A stretch of 64,000 nt of DNA from Plectrocnemia conspersa (GCA_009617715.1 VTFK01000013.1:1321001-1385000), one strand, 5' to 3'; positions 34,140-47,470 are shown, numbered from the stretch's first letter. Notes: generated by a model from the letters alone, not told the origin. Numbers and translations: made by a program.

Positions 34140-34650
34140 TGCGTGAACACTGAAGTATGAAACTATTATGGTGTGTTACAGGGGAAGATTTACAATGTAA
34201 TAAAAAGAGCCAGCGCCTCGTATCTAATCTGCGAATCTCTGTTGAAAGCATCTGAAGCGGTCGTTTTGCTCTTTCAAACGAGAGAGAAAGAGACCTAAGG
34301 AAATACTACCCTAGCCTTTTCGCTAATTGGCCCGATTCGCGGAATTGGGCCCGCCGCCGAATTTCTGCGTTCGCAGAAGAACGGGTTTAGAAAACGTGGT
34401 CGGGCGTAGGACTTTGTCGGTGTTGCAGTCCTGCAATCTAGCCGCGGAAGTACCAGTCAAGACATGGACTTGGCCGATAATTGCTGTTACCCCGGAGGCT
34501 TCAGCGCCGCAAAACTACTCGAGACTACCATTCCATGGCCGGTCTGCGGTGCTATTGCTCTATCAATTGCCTGTTTTATTCGTACAACTTGAAAAATGGT
34601 ATCTAGTTCGAGCTGTGCTAAACTATGCAAATGATGGTATCTAGGGAATT
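34140..34650. promoter_or_regulatory. GC-richer island with GAGA-type run
   Basis: Rich in CpG from 34240 to 34530, with ACGAGAGAGAAAGAGACC near 34280. A 105-codon frame across it begins with TTG, not ATG, and has no domain, so it is not called a gene. An acceptor-like TGTTACAG lies at about 34182. It could be an enhancer or alternative first exon. Confidence 0.28.
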
Positions 34651-34729
34651 ATTAGAATTGCTTACAAATATAACTATTTCATAATAACGATAATGGGAAT
34701 CAATTAACTCTCTTTTTTATTGTCTAATG

Positions 34730-35060
34730 CAGGGTTTCCCAAACTTTTTCAGCGACGGAACACTTGGCAAATCCGAAAATTTTGGCGGAACACATTTTGG
34801 GTAATTCGTATTAGTATAAATAAAAACAAAAAATGTTATTAAAGAAATATCATTTATTTAATAAACATAAAAATGCAAATAAATAAAACTCCTAATGATT
34901 TTGGTTTCTTAAATTACAATATTTTTTTATATCAGGCACAATATTGGTCAGTTGTTTTCTCATATATGCTGTGGCGTCGAGTCTATTTCTGTATTTTGTT
35001 TTTGTTGCAATATATTTAGAAAATCCCACTTCGACATATGAAGTTTTTCCATCCAGAATT
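34730..35060 (-). mobile_element. 3' end of a second hAT element
   Basis: CAGGGTTTCCCAAACT at 34730 is a typical hAT terminal repeat. Read on the minus strand, the gene remnant ends at a TAG at 34892-34894, and upstream it codes for SYVEVGFSKYIATKTKYRNR followed by a stretch ending PDIKKYC. This is the C-terminal dimerisation region of hAT transposases. GTCTAATG precedes the end and could be half of an 8-bp target duplication. The other end was not found, so the copy is truncated or decayed to the right. Confidence 0.75.
34892..35058 (-). pseudogene. hAT transposase C-terminal fragment
   Basis: About 55 codons stay open on the minus strand. They contain the GFS...TKYRNRLDA motif and a MRKQLTNIVPDIKK segment, which in complete hAT transposases sit at the extreme C-terminus. 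Unlike the element at 23048-25135, its motif spelling is closer to ZBED-type hAT elements with a KTKYRNRL signature. Upstream coding parts are unrecognisable. Confidence 0.7.
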
Positions 35061-37439
35061 TATACACATCAATGTTGAATATTTAGCACATATTTTCAAG
35101 CTTTTGTATCAGATTTATGAACAATTTTTATGTATTAGCACGACTAACATTTTTATTAATTTACTCCAAATTTTTGTGAAATATCTATTTAGGCTGTTTA
35201 CATAGTTTGTAAAACCATGGTCTAGTGCATATATTTGCTAGAAATTCATGACCATGGCTTTTTTTGCATTCATTGAAATGTCAGCTTTAATCTGAATAAT
35301 GCATTTTAGATCTGAATGATTCGAAAATACATTAAAGTTTATTTTTTTATAAATACTAATATGTTGGTTAATTCAATTTTTTCTCATGTTTAATAGCTGT
35401 AGAATCTGATTTTGATATTTTTAATTCAACACATACATATCATGTATGTGTAGGGTTAATATCGAAATTGCAAGACTTCACTGTGTGTCAGATATCTGAC
35501 AAAACCGGCCTCTCTCCTGCAGGCTTTTTGCTCCAGACTTGTGCGTTTTCAGAACGCCTCACTTTATGGAATATTTGCATGGTAATTTACCCTCGACCAG
35601 TGAAGCATTAGATGATTCAACGGCCTACGCTAAGATCCGAGTAATAAATTTATTGTGTTACTTATACATTTGCCGTATATGTACGTGCATATGCACCTAT
35701 TTATTTGTGCGCGAATATATTAATATACATTTATAGAGAATGCATACATATGATGATTTGATCACGATAGTATATATGCATATAAAACAATACGTAATCA
35801 TAGTCATTAAGTATCATAAGCCACAATGCATTTATTTTGCGATAAATAAAACGTGTAATTACGAGGTTTAAACGAAGGATTCATATGGGTCGTGGTTTAG
35901 AAATAATTTCCTTTCGATACTTGAATCAATCTTTTATGATCGTTCGGCTTTGTCTATGAAAAGAGAAACGGTTTTGTTTTGTTGGGGCTTTTTTGAAATT
36001 AATGCTAAGTGAAAACGTTTTTTTTTTACTTAACCTTGAGGTCAACTTATTTCTTAGGCATGATCTCACTGGGTTTAGGCATTGTTGGATAAACGATAAT
36101 AAGACGTGTCTTAGTAACATGTAGTATTTTTTTTTTATTAGAAAACATGCGTATTAATCATTGAAAAATTAACTAAGAAAAATCAACATCCTGTTGGGTT
36201 ATATACCAATAATTTTTATTTATAAAAATAAAAAAAATATATTTTTAAGTCATAAGAAAATATTTTTTTATTCTTCGGGATTTAATAAAAAAGTTTATGA
36301 TATCTTTTTTATTTCTTTATTAAATTAAAGTTTAGTTTAGTTATGTTTGATAATAAAGTAAATTTAAATTTGATTAAGAGTCGTATTATCTTATTTTTGT
36401 TATTGTTTTTTATACGTTAACACTCAGCTGGTGTTCTTCCGATAATGGCTGTTAGGAATCCGGTTCAAGATCTCGATAAAGAGATATTTTGAAATATAAT
36501 AAATCAAATAATCGTAGTATCGGCGCGATTCTCCTCGGTGGGAAGAGGCATCATGGGCGTTCAAGGAAATAGGCGTTTGAAAGAGTCGAAGCTTTATGTT
36601 GCACATGAATAAGCTCGTAGCACGACCGTCAAATACAATATAAAGCAGGCGTGGTAATAAAGTAAAAAAAAAAAAAAAAAACGAGCACGACGATTGATAA
36701 CATCCTTCTGAAAGTGCTAAAGACGATTCGCACAATCGGACAATGTATGTAAAAAATTTGGTATGATTAATAACATCCATGTCGATGAACCGGCGGCGGC
36801 GAGTGAAACACTCTCGCAGTATGATTTGCAATTTTTAAAGGATATACAAATGCGAATAATGGTCTATTGATAGCTTTGGCATAACTCTTTCGCGTGGTGT
36901 GAAAGAGCGAATGATAAGGCAGCGAGAATGCGAGCGTGTCGGGAGGTTAATTTAACCGTAAATTATTGTTTACTTGTTACTTTGACAGCCGTTATTAATA
37001 ACTGATATTAATAATAAAAATAGCTAATCGTGTTTTAATTGCACTTTTTATAGTGAAAATATAGTATTTTATCAAGCGTGTAATATAAGTGAAAAGTATA
37101 TAAATCAATCATAAACTGTATTAATAATTTTAGTTTGTTTAAAACGCTTCCTAGCTTTTATTATATATTGATATATAAAAATTGGATATATAAAGCAAGC
37201 GAAGCATAAAATATGCTTATGCTAATAGTTAGAAAGAGAGAGCTATTCCTGTTAAAATTAAATACATATATCAGAGGGCGGTTCTTTAGGATGAGTACAC
37301 AAATAAAATCTTATTTAAAAATACGTATTATATATGCGTATTTGTATCTGTAGCATTACATATCATTTTGCACATGTTCTTAAATGGTAAAAAAAAATGA
37401 TTTCTCAAATTAAGTCTAGCTAATAAAATATTGATTTAT
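35061..37439. other. Non-coding stretch
   Basis: No gene recognised. 36424-36800 is GC-richer and ends in an 18-base A run (36664-36681) preceded by AATAAAG. The signal is too close to the run to be a convincing processed transcript. Near 36885-36940 there are CTCTTTCGCG and GAAAGAGCG inverted motifs. The rest is AT-rich. Confidence 0.45.
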
Positions 37440-37793
37440 CACATATAATAACTCAGAAAAACGACATAATAAAATTGGAAATTAATGGAAATATATATCA
37501 AGATCCTTATATAATGGCAGAAAAAATGAATACATATTACATTGAGAGCATAGAAGAAATTGTGAATTTAATACCAAAGATTAGTAATTTAGTGTAATAT
37601 AATAATAAAGCAATAATTGTAAAATTTAGTAAATTTAAATCAGTATCATTAGATGAAATTCATAACATAATATGTAAATTTAAAAAAAGGAACTAGTACT
37701 GATGAACTAGATATAAATATAATTAAAGAAACATGGGAAATAATAGGAACTAAATTAAATTATTTAATAAATAAAGCACTCTCCTTAGGAGAA

Positions 37794-38711
37794 ATGGCTG
37801 AAAATTTAAAGATTGCTACTATTGTACCTATACCTAAAATAAAAAATAGTAAAAAAGTTGAAGAAATGAGACCAATCAACATGCTACCGTGTTTAGAAAA
37901 AATAATAGAAGAAGTAGTAATCAAACAATTAAAGGAATTTATTACTTCTCAAAACATAATATGTGAACAACAATTGGGATTCAGAGAAAAACATTTCACT
38001 GGAACTGCATTACAAGTAGTGATAAATGATTGGTTGTTGGCTAAGGATACAAACAAAATCATTGGAGCAGTTTTCTTGGATTTCAAGAGAGCCTTCGAAA
38101 CAATAGACAGAAAAATAATGTTAAAGAAATTGGAGAGTATAGGTATAAGTGATATAGTTTTAAGATGGTTTAATAATTACTTACATAAAAGAAAACAAAA
38201 AGTTAAAATAAATTATGTATATTCTAAAAAGAAATTAGTGTCTTATGGAGTACCACAAGGGTCTAAATTGGGACCATTGTTATTTGTTTTGTATATTAAT
38301 GATATAGTTAATAACGTGAAAAAATGTAAAATTCATCTATTTGCGGATGACACATTCATGTATTGCATAGGTGATAACATTAAAGAAATTGTAAATAATT
38401 TAAATAATGAATTAAGTATATTAGAAATATGGTTAAAGAATAATGTACTTAAATTAAATGAGAATAAAACTAAATGTATGTTTATTAATTATAAAAATGT
38501 GTTAGATGATAGTACCAAAATAGTAATAAATAACTCTAGTATAGAAATAGTGAATAATATAAAATATTTAGGAGTAATTGTTGATACAAAATTAAATTTT
38601 AAAGAACATTGTAATTACATATTAAAAAAAATTAGTAGAAAAATAGGTTTATTATCTAGATTAAGAAATATATTAGGTATAAATACAAAAAAAAAATTTA
38701 CAATAGTATAA
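37794..38711 (+). pseudogene. LINE reverse transcriptase, 305 open codons
   Basis: Open frame with the RT motifs in order: IATIVPIPKIKNSKKVEEMR then RPINMLP, the palm motif AVFLDFKRAFETIDR with catalytic Asp, SYGVPQGSKLGPLLFVLYIN, and the catalytic box LFADD, followed by the thumb region YLGVIVDTKLNF. The frame ends at a stop right after an A-run (KKKFTIV), where a frameshift is likely. The 5' side is open in another frame from 37440, with stops near 37600. So it is not functional, although the RT core is intact. Confidence 0.9.
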
Positions 38712-38867
38712 TATTGCCCCATTTTAATTATTGTGCAACAATATTAAATATGTTAAATAAATTAGACAAACAAATGTTGCAAAAAATTACAAAATAGGGC
38801 AATGAGAGTAATCTTAAATAAAAATAGATAAACTAGTTGTAAAAGTATGATTGATAGATTAGAATAG

Positions 38868-39173
38868 TTGAATGTTCAAGAAATATTGAGTATGAATGTT
38901 TTAGTATTTATATATAAGTCAGAAAATAATATGTTACCAGTATATTTTAATAAGTATTTAATAATAAATAGAGATGTACATAAATATAATACTAGAAATA
39001 AAGAAAATTTAAAGATAAATAGGTATAAGAAAACGAGTACGGCTAGGAGAGTTATGTACGGAGGTTTTGATTTGTATAATAGTGTTCCAAGAATAATCCG
39101 AAAAAGCAAAAATATAACGGGTTTCATAAATGGAATTAAAAAACACCTTCGTACATATAGAAATAAATTATAA
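38868..39173 (+). pseudogene. LINE C-terminal segment
   Basis: This 101-codon piece contains LNVQEILSMNVLVFIYK and NKYLIINRDVHKYNTRNKEN, then GFDLYNSVPRIIRKS, the usual C-terminal tail of jockey/CR1-type ORF2 proteins. Between it and the RT core, 38712-38867 carries the joining part (QNRAMRVILNKNR) in a different frame with stops. It ends at a genuine-looking stop at 39173. Confidence 0.8.
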
Positions 39174-39292
39174 TATTAAGTCTTATTAGTGTATATTTTT
39201 ATTTTATATTGTGTATTTTTTATATATGTTCATATACTTAAAGTTGTTTGATGTAAAGATTAGCTATTAAGCTAAATAAATTAATAAATAAA

Positions 39293-40980
39293 TATGAAAC
39301 ATATACAGAAAATATTTTTTGTTTGTTTAAAGACTAAATAATATACAATACATTATTTAGTTAAGACTCTTAGCACTATAAGCTGTTATTTTAAGGGCTT
39401 TAAAAGCTTCAGGAATACCAATTTTCATCTTTTAGCTTCTAGTCTTTAAAAAAAAATAGTGTAGAGAATTGACATTGAAAGGTAAATAAGCACTTTATGT
39501 CTGCTGTCGTATTGAAGGATTTTTGTTCTGAACTTTTCCCATTAAAACGATTTCCTAATCTTTAATTTATAACTTCATTTTTCTGAATTCGTAAAAGTCA
39601 TAAATTCTAAATCTGCCACTGTTACCAGTCTATGAATTAACCGGTTTATTCTCACGTACTTCTTTGCACATCTCTATGCATTTAGAAATCTTCTGCCGAC
39701 CGCGATCGTAAACATCATGATATTAGCATGAAATCGAATGTGCATTATGTGTGTTTAAATATAATTTTTCTATGAAGTGAGTGAAATCAGCACATTAAGA
39801 AAAAATAAAATTGTCTAAAGCGTGATATTTTCACGTGCAATTTCACGCATGAGTCTTTTAATTGATATGAATGCCGCTGTTGTTTACGTGACGCACGTGT
39901 TAAAGCAAAAATAAACAAACATCTCGTGATGCAATTAATTAAAACGTAGAAAGTACAGGGTGGCGTTATATTTGATTACTTAATGCTATATTTAACACTT
40001 CATACACGATTACAATCTGCCGTAATTTTTAATAATAATAAATATCGCATTATTGCAAATGGCTAAACTAATTGAGGTAGTTATTTTTACACTTTCTACA
40101 ATATATAAAGTGTAATTAGAAATTTAATGTATTATATCATTTTATGGTTTATTTAGATTGTTTATTCATAATAAAATATGTATCATTTAAAATTGTTTTA
40201 GATTATCTGCATATGAGTATTTAACTGTCATGCTTATATTGTTATACATATCATAAGATTTACAAAAAAAAATGGTACATTGCAAAAAAATTGACTACCT
40301 GCGTTGTTGAAAATACATCAGTGTCGATTATTCATTTTGAAATTTTCCGCTACACATATGAACGAATATTACAGATATTTGATTAAGTGATTCGGTATTT
40401 AAATATTGCGGTTAGACTCTCTACATCTTGAAGCTTTTTGTTGCAAACAAAATGATATTTATTTCGAACCCGCAGAGAAACATTTAATCGCTTTTTGGCT
40501 TATTATTAATTTTGATCATCTGTATAGAAGTATAATATATGTTTTATTGCATAATATAGTAGCATTAAATAAATTAATTTTAATAATAGACATTCTATAT
40601 TTGTTTAATATTTTTGTGTGTCAGAATAATACAAGATGTTCAACACAAAGTAGGTTAACAGTCATTTGAAATATCAATTATATAATAACAGAGTATGCCA
40701 AATAGTTATTAAATAAAATTGTGGCGAAAACACTCTTTTAAATACTTAAATTTAATTTAAAGAAATTCAATTTATATTATAATATTATTCTTTTCTTTAG
40801 CAATTAATTATGAAAATATATTATAATATGTTTATTATTCATTTGATGAATATTAAAAAAAAATAAGATTCAAATGTTTTTCGAGAGAAAAAAAAATATT
40901 TAGTCCTGTATAAATCGTTCCTTGTATCGGGTGTCTCGTTACAATTATTACGGGGCACGAATGATAACACCCCGCCGCGT
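39293..40980. other. Non-coding stretch
   Basis: AT-rich with no recognised gene. 39640-39910 is a little GC-richer, with TTTCACGTGCAA and CGCACGTGTT boxes. The sequence at 40900-40990 leads into the GC-rich block described next. Confidence 0.5.
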
Positions 40981-40984
40981 TCCG

Positions 40985-41335
40985 CTAATGGTTAATCGAG
41001 CATGGAGTGGTTGTGGAAGGAAACAAAACGCCTTTTTGTCTTAGACTACCACCTCTTACTGTCCTTCGCGGCGTTGGAGGCTGTTGCCGAACTACCTTCA
41101 GTATTACTGGCTCTGCTCCGTAGACGGTCGGGTTCGTGTCTCGCTCGCGCGTTGCTCTCTCCTGCGTTACATTTCAATAACCGGCGAAAGATCAATTAAT
41201 TATTGTGATATTTATTTGTGACTAATAAATCAATCGATTAATAATAATATTGAAATGACCGATAAAACAGTGAATAATATATAATTAGTGATTAAATTAT
41301 AAAGTGATTCTCAATCGTGGATTTTATCTAAAAAG
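40985..41335 (+). promoter_or_regulatory. Candidate alternative promoter and 5' exon
   Basis: The block 40985-41190 is GC-rich with CTCGCTCGCGCG and CTCTCTCC runs. It is followed by an AT-rich part that ends in a consensus splice donor (AAAAAG before GTAAGG, donor at 41336). A 65-codon ATG frame (41002-41199) has no domain, so it may be a 5' leader with upstream ATGs. The arrangement is what an alternative first exon in a long intron would look like; the acceptor would lie beyond what I can identify. Confidence 0.35.
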
Positions 41336-43979
41336 GTAAGGACATGTTCTAAATTTATTATATCGGACACAAAATAAAAACGATAAGCGCAAACCAGTTC
41401 ATAGGCGTATGCAGATCAGTGGCCATAATGCAGAGGCAGGGTCGATTGCATAATTTTGCATTTCATTATATTATATTATAAAACATTTCTGCGCTATATT
41501 ACTTAATTGTATACATGTGCTTTTGACTACTATCCTTTTAATTGTGAGCGTAATTAAGATAAGGCTCGGTTTGGCGCATGCGATGATCATAGAAAGCGAA
41601 TTTCTCTGTTGTTCTTGGGCATGACAATTGCACGTGATTTTGTATCACATGCAAGATCTGTAATCTAATTCGTATTGTTGATTCGACCGGAAGATTGATG
41701 CGTTTGCATAAGCTTTCGATTGTATGTGTTATGTAACATACAAGGTCGGCCAAAAGATACTTTCTGATATCTGTATTAATAAAAGTATCGTGTCAATGTA
41801 TACGTATGTATATGTAGTTTTTTGTTTAAATTGTTATTAGTTAAATATTTTTTATCATTAATTTAATATATATTTTTAATAGTAAAAACGTATTTTTTAA
41901 AGCTTGAAAATTAATCAATTCAGCGCAAATTATTTTTTATTGTGACAAAAAAATGGTATTTAGTGCAATTTCTGTGATTTAATACATATATAATATATAG
42001 CTACGCTTCACAGAAAATAAAAATGTCACATTAGATTTGATTTATAAAGTACAAAAATACCGAACAAATTTAATTTTTAAACATAAAATTTTCACATTTT
42101 TAATTTTAAATCTAAAAAAACGTTTTTAATACAATAAATAATTGTTTTCTCAAATATATAATCAACGATATACATGCATATATAAAATAGCTTCAAATTT
42201 AACACATCTTTGTGTATAAATTTAATCGATTCTATTTTTTTGACAATATTATAAAGAAATATTGTTGCAATATTATATTATAATTAATGCAAATTAACTA
42301 GAACATTTATTAAAAAAGTATTTTGCTCTAGATTACACAATCAAATACAGTATCAATCCATTTTTTACTTCTTACAATTAAATTGATAGTACGTGTCGCC
42401 TTTCTAAATGTTTTATTAATAATTTGAATTACATACGTTAAACGTTTTGAAGGTAGCTCACAGGTTATATTCACTGATACTGAGGCGTTATACCTTTGTA
42501 TTATATTTAACATGTACTTGTAAATTTATGTAGTGTATTACAGTTTAGCACAAGGCTAAATATATTTTTTTTTAAATAACCCAAAATCCGATACAATTTA
42601 TATACGTATGTTGCTTGATATTGATTATTGAAAGTTTTTTTAATTCGGCATACAATTCACGGTGGGAAAACAATTGATTGGAAGCGATGTTTCTATTTAG
42701 TATGATTAATTTTGCACGTTTTTACTCCCATTGTTTATGCTAGCAATCGAGCGTGCAAAAAATGTTTGATTTCAATGACTCGTTGGTATCTATTGAGCTT
42801 AGCAAATCATTTATGGTTACTCGATTTGTTCATTGAAAACGTTCTCACAATATTTTTTTAGCGTTCTTGTAAAAAGTATTATATATAAATCAGTATCGAT
42901 AGCGTTGAACCGAACCAGTTTAATACAAAGTTGCGTCGCTTAAAGACGACTTGTAATGAAAGCTCCGAGCGTTTAATCGATAATTAGAAAAAAGAAAGGC
43001 TGCATTTTTATCTTATATAGTTAAAGAGAAACGTATACTGGATTTTTACGTAGATTTTCAGAGGTGATTCCAAGGTCAGTCGGGTGAAAAAGGTCGCACG
43101 TGAGAGCTTTTTTATGGTGTTGTCGATGGCTTAAAGTTTCGTCATTATATTTGGGCTCCTCCGCGGGGCTATCTTTCGGGACGTAATTGGCTTCAGATCT
43201 GCCGATTAGAGAGTTTTGGTTCAAAACGTCTGGTCACGAAGGCGAACATGGATATTTTTTTAGAAATTTGGTTAGCGGCGGTTCATTTAACGCCGCTTGA
43301 TACACATTAAGCGCGTGCGACTAGCAATTTGTTTTAAATCCATTATTTGCGTTGGTAATGACGCGGGTTTCATGGCTAATTTATTAATAATTTCATTTTT
43401 GCAAGCTTCTCGTATAAATTACACACCTTTTTTCGTAATAAAAACCTGATTGAAGAGACATCGCGTGCGTACAAAAGGCTCCATTTTGCCACTAACATAG
43501 TTTCGTGGTGAGTTTCGAAGTTGCTCGACCGGGAGCCGAGAGAGATTCGCCGTATATGGTTTATCCATGTAGATAGGTTTCACGCAAATTAACAACAAGG
43601 ATAAAAGCGTACTGACATTTTGTTTTATTTAAGAAAAACATATAATTAAAGAAAACAAATATTAGAGCTCATTGCAAATTATTACTGAAAAAAAAGTTTT
43701 GTAAAAAATATATTTCAGTATTCTGTATTCTTGACAGATTAGTGAAGTATATAAAAAATATGTTTTATTTGCTATAAATGTACATACATAATTTTCATTT
43801 TATTTATTGACTTGTGTTTAATATGAGTTATGCTCTAAAGAAGAGCTAACTAAAGTTTCAAGCTGTTTTTAAAATATCTTAATATAAATACACAAATCTG
43901 AAAAAAATTGTTTATGTATATCATAAACTATTAAACTATGTAAATATATTACTGTTTTAAGTCTATAATATTTATTTAC
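41336..43979. other. Non-coding stretch with a mild GC rise
   Basis: AT-rich with no recognised gene. 43050-43570 is GC-richer with CCGAGAGAGATTCGCC near 43537, again a GAGA-type run, and could be regulatory. Confidence 0.45.
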
Positions 43980-45470
43980 TCAGGTAAATATAATGCATGT
44001 TGATATCTCTGCAATTTAATCTCACACCCTTTGATCCATCTAAATACAATTTTGCATAGTTACTCTTATATACATCTCTTTGTCTATTCCATCCCTTCTT
44101 TGATATATATTTATATTGTATTTAATATCATTCTTTCAAAAAATTGCTTAATTGTACTTTAGGACACAGAAATATATTATCACTTTTGATTTTCCATCCA
44201 AATGGTCTGATTTAATGTTTAAGTATATATAAAAAATCATACAAAAATCTGTAAAATTGTATTTGTAGTATATTATTTTTTTTAAATACTTAATATTACT
44301 ATGATATTTGTATCTTATAAATAACACCTGTTTTGTCACTACATTATTTATATTTAATATATACTTTGTATTAAAAATATAATGTATGTACATTTATTCG
44401 TATATTTATATCCTTTATAAATCCTTAAATTCATCTGTATATACATCATTTTTCAGTTATTCTTAAAGACCTTGCAACAAAAGATGAACTCTTCAACCTT
44501 CTCTGATATTTGTTCTGTTCTAATATTTGCTTGGGTCATATATAAACATTTTTTCGGAAATTTTTAGCCATCTTTTTGATGCATAAACAATATATTTAAA
44601 ATTTACTAAATTGGAAAAATCTTGAATTATTTTTAAAACATCATCTGAAAAATCTGAAAAATAACAAATATATTTATATCGAAATGAACTTTATGTATAT
44701 TTATGTTTCTTTAATTATAATTTAACTAACTGCTTTTCTTACGTATTATATTAATTATTTAATTTATTGTTTTAATTTTTAAGAGTAGATATATATAATT
44801 TATATTATATTATAAAATTTGATTTATTAATATTCAATTATAGATAGTAATTTGTAATATATTTGATACCATCAGTTTTACTATATGACCCTAAGGATAT
44901 AAAACACTTTTCAACCTCTCTCCTTAGCTTTTAATTTTTGATGTATTAATAATAAACTTAATTTAAAATTTACCATAATGGAAATTTTTTAAAGCTCAAG
45001 CTCATTTTAAGACATCATACACAAATCTATTTATATCACAATGAGCTTTATCTATATTTATTTATACAAGATTTTCTTTTTTTAATTACTGTTTTTGCTA
45101 AGGATTATATTTTTTAGTTATTATTTATATCTGTATATAAAATATAATGCTATATAAAATATATAAAATAATTATTCATAGTTACTCTTAAATATTCTGC
45201 TCACAACATCTAAGCTTCAAAATCTTCCTAAGAAAGCAATGTGTTTTGCACAAAACTTTGATGAATACTTAATTACGTTTTATGCATCAAAAATATATTA
45301 AAGAACTGTATGATTATTGCTATTTTCTTTTCAAGTTTACAAAAATGGGTAATTTTTAGGGATAAAAAAATAATTATAATTATATTACAAAGATATAAAA
45401 TTTTGTATAGTTACTCCTCTCAACATAAACACTTCTAATTTTCTCATTTAAAACCTTACTCGATTTAATG
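43980..45470. repeat. Diverged tandem array, units about 220-415 bp
   Basis: The string 'catagttactctta' or a variant recurs near 44052, 44453, 44869, 45178 and 45402, each followed by a C/T-rich block. A second block, 'aaatttac(t/c)a(a/t)a(a/t)tgga' followed by 'acatcat' and 'tttatatc(g/a)(a/c)aatgaactttat', recurs at 44597 and 44963. The order is kept, so this is an old tandem repeat with variable unit length. Confidence 0.55.
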
Positions 45471-47389
45471 GTGTGTTGAAGCTCTTGACTTTGAGACATT
45501 GAAATCAAAAGCATCGCTTAAGTATTTATTAAGCAGTCGAAAAAGGATATTGCTGATTTCTTAGCCTTAAAATAAATGTTACATCTATTTATGAAGTACT
45601 TGGTAATATCTGTTCCAAAATTTGTTACAATACATTTTTTATTAAGAGTTCTAAAAATCTCGTGTAAAATATAATTATATCAGCACCTCTCTGACATTTT
45701 TAGTCAAATTTTAGATCCACTTATAATATATGAAAATCAAGCTAGGTCATTAACATGTGGCATAAAACATTTCTTATGAAGAGCTAAATAGAGATTTACA
45801 TCTACTAGTTCTGAAGAACTCTCTTTTAATGGATAAATGTAAATATAACACGAATTTTCTTTGCATTGCATACATTAAGTTTTTTAAAACATGTCTTAAT
45901 TATAATTATATGCTTATGAGCAAATATTAAAACATAATATTGTAAATTTATATTCATAATTTCATTGTATAAATATAGAAATTAGTCTGCACTTTAAAAT
46001 TTCATTTTAAGGCTAGTCTTACATCCTATATGCCTATATTCTCTACATTTCTGTATTTACTTAGTGACTAAACAAACCATAAAAATGGACATATCTGATA
46101 TTGATTATATACATGCCATCTATTTGTATTTTTTTATGAAATCTTTGTTGATTGATACTTTTAAATTAAAAAGTCATGTCACGTTTTTTTTACCCAAATG
46201 TCATGTTACATAAAAGCATATGGTAAATAAAATACGGATGCGGTTTTGGCATTTGCGTTTTTTTGCATGCGCCAAGAATAAATATCTCGTCGGCGGTTAT
46301 GGCGATCACGTTTCTTTAACCGCATTTGCATTTTTGCTCTAAATGTGTACAATCGATATCGATTTATATCGTTTCGTAATAATGTAGCAAATGCCTCTGA
46401 TACATTGTTATGCAATAAAACGTCCGTTCGTGGATTCATCGATTGAATTTAATTTAATATCGATTGCGGCTGAAGAAGCAATAAATTTTTCCCTTTGGTT
46501 TTGTTCATACTTAAGATTTGATGAAAGTTAGTATTCAATATAAACGAACAAGAAATAAAATAGGTACCATAAAAGACAGCAAGGTGAGCTATAAACCCGA
46601 TGGTTTATAACTCACTAAAAATATCTTTATTTAGTACCTGTTTGAGGCAACTAACTATGTTACTTAATTTGTTTATAAATTAGTGATCTTTTCAAGCGAG
46701 CAATTTGACAACGTATTGTTATACACTCGGTAGTTTGTATGTGTTTTTTTCGAAAGGGTACATCTTTGTGAATAACCTTGCTCGTAAAACTGTGAGGTCG
46801 TTAACAACACGAAAAACATTAAAGCCGCCAGAGACGCATTAGAACCTGTGAAACAATTTTATATTTCTGTATGTACTATATATGCGCATTCTTGAGATTT
46901 TCCATGGCGTTTTTACACCGCGAGCTTCGCGTCGGCATATCAAATCTATACACAATTGGATTCGTTTAATTTGAATAATAAACCATGAAGACTTTACGCC
47001 AATCCGTAATGCGTGAAGATCCTTGAAGCTATTGTGCGAGATTATCCGCTCCATTGGATCAAATTTGCGATCGATTTTATTATGAGAGACATTTATCATT
47101 TCATAGTGAGGCACACTATTCGATTTCACCGCTGAACCATAAAGATGTAGAAATCGATGAAGAGTTTTCTATACCACTTTAGGTATTGTCTGTATCATGT
47201 TTTGATATGATATATAATATTCAATTTGTGTGTGTATATCCTTTGACGAACCCATCTAGAAGGCAATATTTTTTTCAGATCTGCTGAACTGAACTAGCTT
47301 ATTAATAATAAAAAATATGCCTAATATGAACGACTTAGATTAGATAAATCTATGAAAACCTAATAACTAATTCCAATCTCCCAGATATG
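45471..47389. other. Non-coding stretch
   Basis: No gene recognised. Two GC-richer patches (46200-46480 and 46800-47150) carry domainless frames on the minus strand that I treat as chance. Confidence 0.45.
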
Positions 47390-47470
47390 ATCATATCATA
47401 TATGATTCGAACCCGCGTTTTTCGGGTATTAGTTGTTAACAATACCACTGGTATTTAATAATCTATATTT
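47390..47470 (-). repeat. tRNA-derived SINE remnant (tentative)
   Basis: On the minus strand CCAGTGG is followed about 35 nt later by GCGGGTTCGAATC, a good B-box. This is the order and spacing of a tRNA-type internal promoter. The flanks do not form an acceptor stem. It resembles the candidate at 13370-13445 in layout but not closely in sequence. Confidence 0.35.

Larger units (their letters stand above)
37440..39292 (+). mobile_element. LINE (jockey/CR1-like), 5'-truncated, fairly young
   Basis: Coding signal starts near 37440 (NDIIKLEINGNIYQDPY in one frame) and runs to about 39173. A short 3' untranslated part follows, with a TAAA-type tail ending near 39292. The element is extremely A/T-rich in codon use, unlike the host exons at 11-12 kb. 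No endonuclease is present. A target duplication could not be fixed because of the simple flanks. Confidence 0.85.

Noticed and set aside
34327..34644. 105-codon open frame in a GC island
   Set aside because: Starts with TTG, no recognisable domain; better explained by high G+C reducing stop codons.
36664..36681. 18-base A run after AATAAAG, as in a processed transcript
   Set aside because: The signal lies only a few bases before the run, no gene-like sequence precedes it, and no target duplication is seen.
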